DNA of 24,265 nt from Alphaproteobacteria bacterium UBA828. Lineage in GTDB: Bacteria > Pseudomonadota > Alphaproteobacteria > UBA828. The translations under genes were made by a program, and so were the position numbers. The notes beneath the pieces are model-generated. The model made no database searches and was not told the origin of the DNA. It worked only from the letters and a program-made list of their open reading frames with translations. How positions within the stretch are numbered: position 1 is the first letter of the stretch; every line of letters begins with the position of its first letter. The stretch is taken from assembly GCA_002296185.1 (NCBI GenBank), contig DBHM01000014.1:88416-112680 (forward strand), in the 5' to 3' direction. Positions 1 through 7,385 of this stretch are shown here, piece by piece.

Positions 1-1074
1 AAAACAAAACCAACACAACACTCAGTTAAAGAATTACGAAGTATAGGTATCCAGCCAGATTTACTCCTTTGTAGAAGTGATAGGCCAATTCCGGATGGAG
101 AACGAAAAAAAATTGCTCAATTTTGTAATGTGCCTGAACAGAGAGTTATACCTGCATTAGACGTAAAAAGTATTTATGAAGTTCCAATTAGTTATCACGA
201 GGAAGGTTTTGATGAACAAGTTTTAAAGCATTTTAGTATTAGTAAAACAAATAAACCTAATTTTGAGTCGTGGAATAGAATTGTAACTCGCGCAAAGATC
301 CCAGAAGGAGAGGTAAATATTGGAGTAGTTGGAAAATATATAGGTTTACAAGATGCTTACAAATCCCTGGCAGAGGCTTTAATTCATGGAGGAATTGCTA
401 ATAACGTTCGTGTAAATCTACACTGGATAGATGCGGATATTTTTGAAACTGATACTTCTAGTGAAGAACTTGAACTTGTAAACGGAATTTTAGTACCTGG
501 TGGTTTCGGGGAGCGGGGTGCAGAAGGAAAAATATCAGCTGTTACATATGCTCGCACAAAAAGAGTTCCCTACTTTGGAATATGTCTAGGTATGCAGTTG
601 GCCGTTATTGAAACTGCTAGAAATGTTGCGGGTATTGCAAATGCTTCATCAACAGAATTTGGTCCCTGTGAGGACCCTATAGTTGGACTTTTGACAGAAT
701 GGGATTCTGAAGAAGGTAAGGAGAGAAGGTCTAAGGATGGTGACCTTGGGGGAACAATGCGTTTAGGCGCTTACGATGCTGTCCTTGAACCAAGCAGTAG
801 GGCATACAATATCTATAAGTCGGATACAATTTCTGAGCGTCACAGACATCGCTACGAAGTAAATATTAACTACCGTCAAAAACTAAAGGATGCTGGAATG
901 AATTTTGCTGGTTTTTCACCTGGTGGAGATCTGCCGGAAATAGTAGAGAGAGGAGATCATCCTTGGTTTTTAGGCGTTCAATTCCATCCTGAATTGAAGT
1001 CTAAGCCCTTCGATCCGCATCCTCTCTTTGCAAGTTTTATCAAAGCGGCTGTTGATCAGTCACGATTGGTATAA
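1..1074 (+). CDS. pyrG: CTP synthase, 5'-truncated by the window edge
   Basis: This enzyme converts UTP to CTP with ATP, using ammonia from glutamine, as the last step of de novo pyrimidine nucleotide synthesis in the cytoplasm. The reading frame is open from base 1, before the first ATG at 130, and reads SIGIQPDLLLCRSDRPIP, a typical synthetase-domain stretch, so the gene starts outside the window. About 357 codons are present; the family is usually about 540 residues, so roughly the first third is missing. The class I glutamine amidotransferase domain is complete: the nucleophile Cys lies in PYFGICLGMQ (codon 583-585), and the His and Glu of the triad are in GVQFHPEL near the C-terminus. 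It is followed after 8 nt by kdsA, a common alphaproteobacterial order. Identity is certain; only the start is unknown. Confidence 0.97.
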   Translation, partial: KTKPTQHSVKELRSIGIQPDLLLCRSDRPIPDGERKKIAQFCNVPEQRVIPALDVKSIYEVPISYHEEGFDEQVLKHFSISKTNKPNFESWNRIVTRAKIPEGEVNIGVVGKYIGLQDAYKSLAEALIHGGIANNVRVNLHWIDADIFETDTSSEELELVNGILVPGGFGERGAEGKISAVTYARTKRVPYFGICLGMQLAVIETARNVAGIANASSTEFGPCEDPIVGLLTEWDSEEGKERRSKDGDLGGTMRLGAYDAVLEPSSRAYNIYKSDTISERHRHRYEVNINYRQKLKDAGMNFAGFSPGGDLPEIVERGDHPWFLGVQFHPELKSKPFDPHPLFASFIKAAVDQSRLV

Positions 1075-1082
1075 GTGGGCTT

Positions 1083-1925
1083 ATGTCAATGAAGCAAAAA
1101 CAATATGAAGTAAAGGTTGGCTCAGTCACTTTTTGTAACCGCTCACCCTTTGTTTTAATTGCTGGGCCATGTGTTATAGAGAGTAAACAACAGGCTTTAG
1201 AGGTAGCGGAATACATTGATAGAATTACGAAGAAGCTGGATATCCCATTCATATACAAAAGTTCATTTGATAAAGCCAATAGAAGCAGCTCATCTAGCCC
1301 CCGAGGAGTAGGTATGGTTGAGGGGTTAGAAATTTTATCAGAAATAAAGGAAAAATATTGCTGTCCAGTAACAACAGATATTCATGATATTAGTCACTGT
1401 GCTCCAGTTTCTGAACATGTAGATATTTTGCAGATCCCAGCTTTTTTATGTAGGCAAACTGATTTATTAGTATCCGCTGCTAAAACTGGAAAGGCTATTA
1501 ATGTAAAAAAAGGACAATTTCTAGCTCCTTGGGATATGCAGAATATTATAGATAAAATCATTAGTGCTGGTAACTATAATATCCTCTTGTGCGAGCGTGG
1601 TACAAGTTTTGGTTATAACAACTTAATATCAGATATGCGTTCTTTACCCATACTTGCAGAAAGTGGTTTTCCAGTAATCTACGATGCTACTCACTCAGTC
1701 CAGCAACCTGGTGGTATGGGTTTAACGTCAGGTGGGCAAAGAGAATTTGTCCCATTTCTTGCTCGCGCAGCAGTATCTATTGGAGTTGCAGGTATATTTA
1801 TAGAGACACATCCTGATCCTGATAGGGCGCTATCTGATGGACCAAATATGGTACCACTTTGTGAGCTGGATAGCCTATTAGACAATCTTTTAGCTTTTGA
1901 TGGGTTGGTGAAAGTAAACAAATAA
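1083..1925 (+). CDS. kdsA: 3-deoxy-8-phosphooctulonate synthase (KDO-8-P synthase), metal-dependent type
   Basis: It condenses phosphoenolpyruvate with arabinose 5-phosphate to give KDO-8-phosphate, precursor of the inner-core sugar of lipopolysaccharide. The 280-residue length is normal. The N-terminal motif IAGPCVIES carries Cys30. Together with His204 (ATHSVQQPGG), Glu241 (IFIETHPDPD) and Asp252 it reproduces the exact spacing of the four metal ligands of the Aquifex-type enzyme (Cys11, His185, Glu222, Asp233). E. coli KdsA has Asn at the Cys position and needs no metal, so this protein is inferred to be the metal-dependent class. The ATG at 1083 lies 8 nt after pyrG; a second ATG two codons later is possible. 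Its presence implies an LPS-bearing Gram-negative envelope. It probably shares a transcript with pyrG and eno. Confidence 0.95.
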   Translation: MSMKQKQYEVKVGSVTFCNRSPFVLIAGPCVIESKQQALEVAEYIDRITKKLDIPFIYKSSFDKANRSSSSSPRGVGMVEGLEILSEIKEKYCCPVTTDIHDISHCAPVSEHVDILQIPAFLCRQTDLLVSAAKTGKAINVKKGQFLAPWDMQNIIDKIISAGNYNILLCERGTSFGYNNLISDMRSLPILAESGFPVIYDATHSVQQPGGMGLTSGGQREFVPFLARAAVSIGVAGIFIETHPDPDRALSDGPNMVPLCELDSLLDNLLAFDGLVKVNK

Positions 1926-2012
1926 ATCTTTAGAAGTCTTTCTTAGGACTTGCAGAGAACCAACCACAGGCTATATACCGATAATTACTCCCTATCGAGT
2001 GAGGAAATTGCA

Positions 2013-3299
2013 ATGGTTGAAATAATTGATATTAATGCCCGTGAAATAATAGATTCACGTGGTAATCCTACTGTTGAGGTAGATGTATATCTTTCTGAGG
2101 GAGGGTTCGGGAGAGCATCAGTTCCTTCAGGCGCTTCAACAGGTGCTCACGAAGCGGTTGAAAAGAGAGATAATGATCTAGAAAGATATTATGGAAAAGG
2201 TGTTAGAGATTCTATATCGGTTATAAACCATAATATTTTCCCTGCAATCCGTGGCATGGATGCTAATGAACAGAGACATATTGATAGTATTTTAATTGAT
2301 TTAGATGGAACTGCTAATAAGAGTAATCTTGGAGCTAATTCAATTCTAGGTGTAAGTCTAGCTATCGCTCATGCTGCTGCTAATCAACAGGGAATGCCGC
2401 TTTACAGGCATATCGGAGGTTTAAAAGCACATGTTTTGCCTGTGCCAATGATGAATATTATAAATGGTGGAGTTCACGCTAATAATTCGCTTGATATTCA
2501 AGAATTCATGATAATGCCAATATCAGCCGATAATATTCATGATGCAGTGAGAACAGGGGCAGAAATATTTCATAAATTAAAAGAACTTTTATCCAACTCT
2601 CAATTCAGCACTAATGTTGGCGATGAAGGAGGGTTCGCGCCTGAATTCAAAAGCATTGAAGAAGCTCTTGATTTTATAATGAAAGCAATTGAAGAGTCTG
2701 GATATCAGCCAGGTAGTGATATTTTTATTGCTTTAGATGCAGCTTCTTCAGAGTTTTATGATGGAAATAATTATAACTTGAGTGGTTTGGGTAAAAAACT
2801 CGATTCATATGAAATGATTGAGCTTTATTCAAATTTAGTTTCAAAATATCCTATTTGTTCTATTGAAGATGGTTTGGCTGAAGATGATTGGGATGGATGG
2901 GTTGAACTAACAGGTAAGCTTGGTAATGAAATTCAACTTGTTGGTGATGATCTTTTTGTTACTAATGTTGAGAGATTAAACCGTGGAATAGTTAATGAAG
3001 CTGCAAATTCAATTCTAATCAAGCCTAATCAAGTTGGTTCTTTAACTGAAACCTTGGATGCCATTGATAGGGCGCATAACGCTAATTTTTCTGCGGTAAT
3101 GTCCCACCGTTCTGGGGAAACAGAAGATACAACTATAGCTGATTTAGCTGTTGCAACGAATTGTGGGCAGATAAAAACGGGGTCATTAGCTAGATCTGAT
3201 AGGACTGCCAAATATAATCAGCTGCTTAGGATAGAGGAAGTCCTTTCGTCTGACGCAAAATATGCAGGCATTAATATATTAAAGAATTCAAATCGTTAA
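2013..3299 (+). CDS. eno: Enolase (phosphopyruvate hydratase)
   Basis: Enolase interconverts 2-phosphoglycerate and phosphoenolpyruvate in glycolysis and gluconeogenesis. Its product feeds both KdsA, encoded just upstream, and pyruvate formation ahead of the pyruvate dehydrogenase genes downstream. The protein of 428 residues starts MVEIIDINAREIIDSRGNPT, the usual enolase N-terminus. The family signature SILIKPNQVGSLTET and the following SHRSGETEDTTIADLAVA are intact, as are the metal-site stretches ALDAASSEF, SIEDGL and VGDDLF. The frame is open further upstream from a TTG at 1950, but those 21 codons look non-homologous; the ATG at 2013 has a GAGG ribosome binding site 8 nt before it, so I chose it. 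An 87-nt spacer separates it from kdsA. Confidence 0.97.
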   Translation: MVEIIDINAREIIDSRGNPTVEVDVYLSEGGFGRASVPSGASTGAHEAVEKRDNDLERYYGKGVRDSISVINHNIFPAIRGMDANEQRHIDSILIDLDGTANKSNLGANSILGVSLAIAHAAANQQGMPLYRHIGGLKAHVLPVPMMNIINGGVHANNSLDIQEFMIMPISADNIHDAVRTGAEIFHKLKELLSNSQFSTNVGDEGGFAPEFKSIEEALDFIMKAIEESGYQPGSDIFIALDAASSEFYDGNNYNLSGLGKKLDSYEMIELYSNLVSKYPICSIEDGLAEDDWDGWVELTGKLGNEIQLVGDDLFVTNVERLNRGIVNEAANSILIKPNQVGSLTETLDAIDRAHNANFSAVMSHRSGETEDTTIADLAVATNCGQIKTGSLARSDRTAKYNQLLRIEEVLSSDAKYAGINILKNSNR

Positions 3300-3426
3300 T
3301 TAATACTTCATAGATAAATTAATAAAACTATATAAATGACTGTTTTAATTTATAAAAAAATCTTTCTTTCCAAATCTTAGTGTTGAAATGTTGACATAAA
3401 CGAATCGGTTGTGATTCGCTGACTAA
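3300..3426 (+). promoter_or_regulatory. Spacer upstream of ftsB with a clustered GATTCG inverted/direct repeat (three GANTC sites)
   Basis: The 127-nt spacer is very AT-rich up to about 3390. A TTGACA at 3391-3396 would make a good -35 box, but no matching -10 is seen 16-18 nt downstream. At 3401-3418 there is a perfect inverted repeat, CGAATC-N6-GATTCG. A second copy of GATTCGC (3438-3444) follows 25 nt after the first (3413-3419) and lies inside the ftsB coding sequence as part of the 9-nt palindrome GCGATTCGC. This gives GANTC at 3402-3406, 3413-3417 and 3438-3442. GANTC is the recognition sequence of the cell-cycle methyltransferase CcrM in alphaproteobacteria. The regulatory role is inferred, not shown. 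Confidence 0.4.
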
Positions 3427-3741
3427 ATGTCGACAGCGATTCGCGAAATAAATGTGCGTGCACGTTATATAATTGGACCCTTACTAGGAGCGTTAGCTTT
3501 AGTATATTTTGGGTATCATGTGATTCAAGGCGATCGTGGGCTTATAACTTGGGTCCAACGAGCTCAACAAATAGAACAAGTTTCTGAGGAGTTGGCATTA
3601 CTTAAATTCTCACATGAAGAGTTAGAGCACAGAACTAACCTATTAAGGTCAGATAGTTTAGATCTTGATTTATTAGAAGAACGTGCACGTGTAGTTTTAA
3701 ACTTCATTGGAAAAGATGAAGTTATTATTTTTAATAAATAA
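3427..3741 (+). CDS. ftsB: FtsB/DivIC-like septum formation initiator protein
   Basis: A 104-residue predicted bitopic membrane protein of the FtsB/DivIC family, which joins FtsL and FtsQ in the division complex at the septum. A short cytoplasmic N-terminus (about residues 1-13) is followed by one hydrophobic segment (about 14-33, IIGPLLGALALVYFGYHVI). A Leu/Glu-rich helix typical of a coiled coil (about 43-80) comes next, then the ERARVVLNFIGKDEVIIF ending usual for this family. The conserved Gly-Asp-Arg-Gly just after the membrane segment is also present (QGDRGLITW). A gene of this type between eno and pdhA is standard in alphaproteobacteria, which supports the call more than sequence alone would. 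The ATG at 3427 sits within a cluster of GANTC sites. No strong Shine-Dalgarno is visible. The symbol is by position and family. Confidence 0.85.
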   Translation: MSTAIREINVRARYIIGPLLGALALVYFGYHVIQGDRGLITWVQRAQQIEQVSEELALLKFSHEELEHRTNLLRSDSLDLDLLEERARVVLNFIGKDEVIIFNK

Positions 3742-3777
3742 ATATAACTCCATAAAAAACAATAACTTACATGTAAT

Positions 3778-3818
3778 ACTTAGCAAGCTATGTGAATTTT
3801 AAGTGTTAGCTTGTAAGT
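3778..3818 (+). other. Imperfect stem-loop after ftsB
   Basis: ACTTAGCAAGCT at 3778-3789 pairs with AGCTTGTAAGT at 3808-3818, with a single unpaired base in the left arm and an 18-nt loop. It lies 37 nt after the ftsB stop. No T-run follows the right arm, so it is not a standard intrinsic terminator; it could be an operator or RNA structure in the long pdhA leader. A TTGACA overlaps its right edge at 3819-3824, but the nearest TATA-like box (TTATAA, 3844-3849) is about 19 nt away, longer than ideal. Confidence 0.3.
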
Positions 3819-3885
3819 TTGACATTCAATCACTACTTTCTTCTTATAAGTATTTATTGAGGACTAGCTTTTTATATAACCCTCA

Positions 3886-3956
3886 TATCTGAAAATTTAA
3901 TCGTAAAGTCCTTTCATAGTTCATTATTAATTCTATCTGAAAACTTAATTTTAAAG
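3886..3956 (+). repeat. Two imperfect 23-nt direct repeats upstream of pdhA
   Basis: TATCTGAAAATTTAATCG continuing to 3908 and TATCTGAAAACTTAATTT continuing to 3956 (start 3934) match at 20 of 23 positions and are offset by 48 nt. The second copy ends directly on the pdhA ribosome binding site. The 224-nt spacer between ftsB and pdhA (3742-3965) is the longest intact non-coding stretch in the window and holds nothing else recognisable besides the stem-loop near its start. Such tandem sites are compatible with a regulator of the pdh operon, or with a local duplication; neither can be decided here. Confidence 0.45.
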
Positions 3957-3965
3957 AGGTAACTC

Positions 3966-5009
3966 TTGCCGCAAAAAAAGAATAAAAAACTTCAACCAAT
4001 ACAGAAGCAATTATTGCCTGCTGATATATCTGAAGAAACTTTGCATACTTTCTATCGAGAAATGCTTCTAATAAGGCGTTTTGAAGAAAAGGCGGGTCAA
4101 TTATACGGTATGGGAAAGATAGGTGGTTTTTGCCATCTATATATTGGACAAGAAGCTGTAATCACTGGTGTGCAATCATCTCTTTCTGATGGTGACTCAG
4201 TAATTACAGGTTATAGATGTCATGGTCATATGTTGTCCGCAGGTGCATCTCCAAAAGAAGTTATGGCTGAACTAACAGGAAAGGTTGCGGGAGTCTCTCA
4301 GGGCAAGGGAGGGTCAATGCATATGTTTGTCAGAGGAAAATTTTATGGTGGTCACGGAATTGTGGGTGCGCAAGTCCCACTGGGTACTGGTTTAGCCTTT
4401 GCCAATAAATATAATGGTAATGATAGGGTAACAGTTACATTTTTTGGTGATGGTGCAGCAAATCAAGGACAGGTTTTTGAGGCATTTAATATGGCGGCTC
4501 TATGGAAGCTTCCTGTTATATATGTAATAGAAAATAACCAATATGCTATGGGGACTGCATTAAGTCGCTCTACGGCTATTGAAGAATTATATCGTAGGGG
4601 TGCGGCTTTTGGAATAGATGGTCAAAGAGTTGATGGCATGGATGTCCTTGAGGTCAAACGTGTAACTGAAGCAGCTGTGAGTAAATGTCGCTTGGGAGAA
4701 GGTCCAATTCTTCTTGAATTAATGACTTATCGATATCGTGGACATTCTATGTCTGACCCAGCAAAATATCGTAGTAAGGAAGAAGTTCATAAAGTACGTG
4801 ACGAACGTGATCCCATAGAAAACCTAAAAAAACTAATCGTAGATTCTGGATATAAGACAGAAGAAGATTTGAAGAAAGAGGATAAGTCCATTCGTTCTAT
4901 GATAAGCGAAGCTGCTGAGTTCGCTCAGATGAGTCCAGAGCCCGACCCTTCAGCACTTACTACAGATATTTATATGGATGATCGATGGGTGGATAGAAAA
5001 AATGTCTGA
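3966..5009 (+). CDS. pdhA: Pyruvate dehydrogenase E1 component, alpha subunit
   Basis: With PdhB it forms the thiamine-diphosphate-dependent E1 enzyme, which decarboxylates pyruvate and transfers the acetyl group to the lipoyl arm of E2. The 347-residue length is normal. The thiamine-diphosphate/Mg motif begins GDGAANQGQVFEAFN and closes with ENNQYAMG. The loop YRYRGHSMSDPAKYR matches the conserved E1 alpha phosphorylation-loop region. The start is a TTG at 3966, 5 nt after a good AGAGGT ribosome binding site (3955-3960); no ATG precedes the conserved TFYREMLLIRRFEEKAGQLY region, so TTG is the best choice. It overlaps the pdhB start by 8 nt, implying co-translation. It opens the pdhA-pdhB-pdhC-lpd-lipA operon. 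Confidence 0.95.
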   Translation: MPQKKNKKLQPIQKQLLPADISEETLHTFYREMLLIRRFEEKAGQLYGMGKIGGFCHLYIGQEAVITGVQSSLSDGDSVITGYRCHGHMLSAGASPKEVMAELTGKVAGVSQGKGGSMHMFVRGKFYGGHGIVGAQVPLGTGLAFANKYNGNDRVTVTFFGDGAANQGQVFEAFNMAALWKLPVIYVIENNQYAMGTALSRSTAIEELYRRGAAFGIDGQRVDGMDVLEVKRVTEAAVSKCRLGEGPILLELMTYRYRGHSMSDPAKYRSKEEVHKVRDERDPIENLKKLIVDSGYKTEEDLKKEDKSIRSMISEAAEFAQMSPEPDPSALTTDIYMDDRWVDRKNV

Positions 5010-5988
5010 AATATCTGTTCGTGAAGCTCTCAGAGATGCTATGGCAGAAGAAATGCGCCTAGACAAGAATGTATTTTTAATGGGAGAGGAAGTTGCTCAA
5101 TATCAAGGTGCCTATAAGGTAAGTCAGGGGTTATTGGAAGAATTTGGAGAAAGACGTGTTGTAGATACGCCTATAACAGAATCTGGTTTTACTGGAATAG
5201 GGGTGGGTGCATCCATGGGCGGTCTTAAGCCCATTGTGGAATTTATGACTTTTAATTTTGCAATGCAGGCGATAGATCATATTATTAATTCTGCAGCAAA
5301 AACTTTATATATGTCAGGCGGTTTAATACCAATACCTATAGTATTTCGCGGACCTAATGGACCAGCATCAAGGGTTGGCGCTCAACATTCACAGTGTTTT
5401 GCAAGCTGGTATGCGCATGTTCCAGGACTAAAAGTTGTAAGTCCTTGGTCTGCTCAAGATGCAAAGGGACTATTAAAGGCATCAATTAGGGACCCTAATC
5501 CAGTTGTGTTCTTAGAAAATGAATTATTATACGGAGAAGTTTTTGAAATTCCTGAAACTGAAGAGGATATTATTCCCATAGGAAAGGGTAATATAGTTCG
5601 GGCTGGTTGTGATATTACAGTTACCGCTTTTTCAGCTATGGTTCCCAAGGCAATTCAAGCGGCTGATATGGTTGCTCATGAGGGAATATCTGTAGAAATT
5701 ATTGATTTAAGAACAATAAAGCCATTAGACTCAGATATTATATTAGACTCAGTAAAAAAGACTAATCGTTTACTCACACTTGAGGAAGGTTGGCAAAGTT
5801 CTGGAATCGGAGCAGAAATAGCTGCAATAGTTGTCTCATCAGCTTTTGATTACCTTGATGCTCCAATAGAGAGGATAACTGGCGTTGATGTTCCAATGCC
5901 ATATGCTGCAAATCTTGAAAATATTGCTTTACCACAAGTTAATACCATTGCTGAGTCAATTTGTAGGTTATGTCACAAAAGAATTTAA
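5002..5988 (+). CDS. pdhB: Pyruvate dehydrogenase E1 component, beta subunit (no lipoyl domain)
   Basis: This is the partner of PdhA in the E1 heterotetramer, and supplies the other half of the thiamine-diphosphate site. Residues begin MSEISVREALRDAMAEEM, the normal start of the transketolase-like domain. GEEVAQYQGAYKVSQGL, DTPITESGFTGIGVGA and FRGPNGPASRVGAQHSQ are characteristic. The frame is open from an ATG at 4978, but the ATG at 5002, which gives 328 residues and an 8-nt overlap with the end of pdhA, fits the family start better. Many free-living alphaproteobacteria have an extra N-terminal lipoyl domain on this subunit (about 460 residues); it is absent here, as in Rickettsia-type PdhB. 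The pdhC start follows after 52 nt. Confidence 0.95.
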   Translation: MSEISVREALRDAMAEEMRLDKNVFLMGEEVAQYQGAYKVSQGLLEEFGERRVVDTPITESGFTGIGVGASMGGLKPIVEFMTFNFAMQAIDHIINSAAKTLYMSGGLIPIPIVFRGPNGPASRVGAQHSQCFASWYAHVPGLKVVSPWSAQDAKGLLKASIRDPNPVVFLENELLYGEVFEIPETEEDIIPIGKGNIVRAGCDITVTAFSAMVPKAIQAADMVAHEGISVEIIDLRTIKPLDSDIILDSVKKTNRLLTLEEGWQSSGIGAEIAAIVVSSAFDYLDAPIERITGVDVPMPYAANLENIALPQVNTIAESICRLCHKRI

Positions 5989-6040
5989 GAAGATTGCCAA
6001 GGAATAGTAGTATAATTTTTTGTAATAGAAGGAATTAGCA

Positions 6041-7354
6041 ATGCCAATCAACATTCTTATGCCAGCACTTTCACCTACAATGACAGAAGGTAATGTGGCT
6101 AACTGGCTAAAAAAAGAGGGTGATCCAATTTCTCCGGGGGATCTTCTTTGTGAAATTGAAACAGATAAAGCGACTATGGAAGTCGAATCAGTTGATGAAG
6201 GTGTTCTCGCTAAGATTGTGGTTCCCGATGGAACTGAAGGTGTAGAAGTCAATACTGTTATTGGTATTATTCTTGAATCCGGTGAAGATAAATCTAATTT
6301 ATCAGTTGATGACAATAATATAACTAAACAAGAAACAAAGAATTCAAATGGAGAAGAATCTCAGAAAATCTCTTCAGATATTTTGAAAAAAGAACTTAAT
6401 AAACAATCTCAAGTAAATATTTCTTCAAAAACCTCGGAAAGAATATTTGCAAGTCCTCTTGCTCGTAGAATGGCTGAACAGGCTGGAATAGATATTTCAA
6501 AAATTATTGGTACTGGTCCTGGAGGAAGAATTGTAAAGGTTGATATTGAGACAGCAATACCAGGTAACAACAATGATGTAAATATAGACTCTTCATTAGG
6601 AGAAAATGATTCCACAGCTACTAAAAATACTACCTCAATCCCTTCGATTGGTGGTGAGGGTAGTCATTTCGAAGATATTAAAATTAGTAATATGCGAAAA
6701 ACTATTGCTAGTCGTCTTCAGGAATCAAAGCAGCAGATTCCTCATTTCTATTTATCAGTAGATTGTGAGGTTGATGCACTCTTGCATTTACGTAAAGATC
6801 TTAATAAACGCACAGAGTCTGGTAAAATTACTATAAATGATTTTGTCATTAAAGCATCTGCACTAGCTTTACGAAAATTACCTGATTGTAATACATCGTG
6901 GATAGGTGATGGAAAAATACGTCGTTATAGCCAGGTTGATATTTCAGTTGCTGTGTCAATTAATGATGGTTTAGTTACTCCAGTTATTAAAAATGCAGAT
7001 AGCCTTGGACTAATAGAAATTTCAAACACCATCAATGATTTATCAGATAGAGCTCGCGCAACCCCAATGGGTTTATTACCTGAAGAATATCAGGGTGGTA
7101 GCTTTAGTATATCTAATCTAGGAATGTACAATATCAATGAATTTTTAGCTGTAATAAATCCCCCTCAAGGAATGATACTATCGGTTGGTACAGCTGAACA
7201 AAGACCCGTTGTAAGAGATGGTGCTCTTGCGGTTGCAAATGTTATGACCTGCAACCTTTCTGTAGATCACAGAGTAATAGATGGAGCAAAAGCTGCGGAA
7301 TTTATAAACTTATATAAATCTTTAATTGAAGATCCGATTTCAATGCTTTTATAG
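6041..7354 (+). CDS. pdhC: Pyruvate dehydrogenase E2, dihydrolipoamide acetyltransferase
   Basis: The core of the pyruvate dehydrogenase complex, which transfers the acetyl group from lipoamide to CoA. Domains in order are: one lipoyl domain (residues 1 to about 80) with the lipoylated Lys43 in ETDKATME; a Ser/Asn/Lys-rich linker; the peripheral subunit-binding domain (about 134-170, ASPLARRMAEQAGIDIS then GTGPGGRIVKVDI); a second linker; and the catalytic acyltransferase domain (about 205-437), with His410 and Asp414 in SVDHRVIDGAKAAEF. Length is 437 residues. The start MPINILMPALSPTMTEGN is canonical, with GAAGGA 9 nt upstream. Because PdhB has no lipoyl domain, Lys43 is the only lipoylation site per E1/E2 set seen here. 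LipA, encoded in the same operon, would build that cofactor. Confidence 0.96.
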   Translation: MPINILMPALSPTMTEGNVANWLKKEGDPISPGDLLCEIETDKATMEVESVDEGVLAKIVVPDGTEGVEVNTVIGIILESGEDKSNLSVDDNNITKQETKNSNGEESQKISSDILKKELNKQSQVNISSKTSERIFASPLARRMAEQAGIDISKIIGTGPGGRIVKVDIETAIPGNNNDVNIDSSLGENDSTATKNTTSIPSIGGEGSHFEDIKISNMRKTIASRLQESKQQIPHFYLSVDCEVDALLHLRKDLNKRTESGKITINDFVIKASALALRKLPDCNTSWIGDGKIRRYSQVDISVAVSINDGLVTPVIKNADSLGLIEISNTINDLSDRARATPMGLLPEEYQGGSFSISNLGMYNINEFLAVINPPQGMILSVGTAEQRPVVRDGALAVANVMTCNLSVDHRVIDGAKAAEFINLYKSLIEDPISMLL

Positions 7355-7385
7355 ATATTAAAAATTTTTTTGGAGAAATTCTAAA

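Noticed and set aside
1950..2012. Longer enolase starting at TTG 1950
   Set aside because: The 21 extra residues do not resemble enolase, whose N-terminus begins at the ATG at 2013, which has its own ribosome binding site.
1926..2012. Riboswitch or attenuator upstream of eno
   Set aside because: Only two weak 5-bp stems can be drawn; there is no conserved riboswitch core and no T-run.
4978..5001. Longer PdhB starting at ATG 4978
   Set aside because: It would overlap pdhA by 32 nt and add eight residues not typical of the family; ATG 5002 gives the normal start.
7355..7380. A/T runs between pdhC and lpdA as a terminator
   Set aside because: There is no G+C stem; the run is simple AT-rich spacer within an evident operon and precedes the lpdA ribosome binding site.
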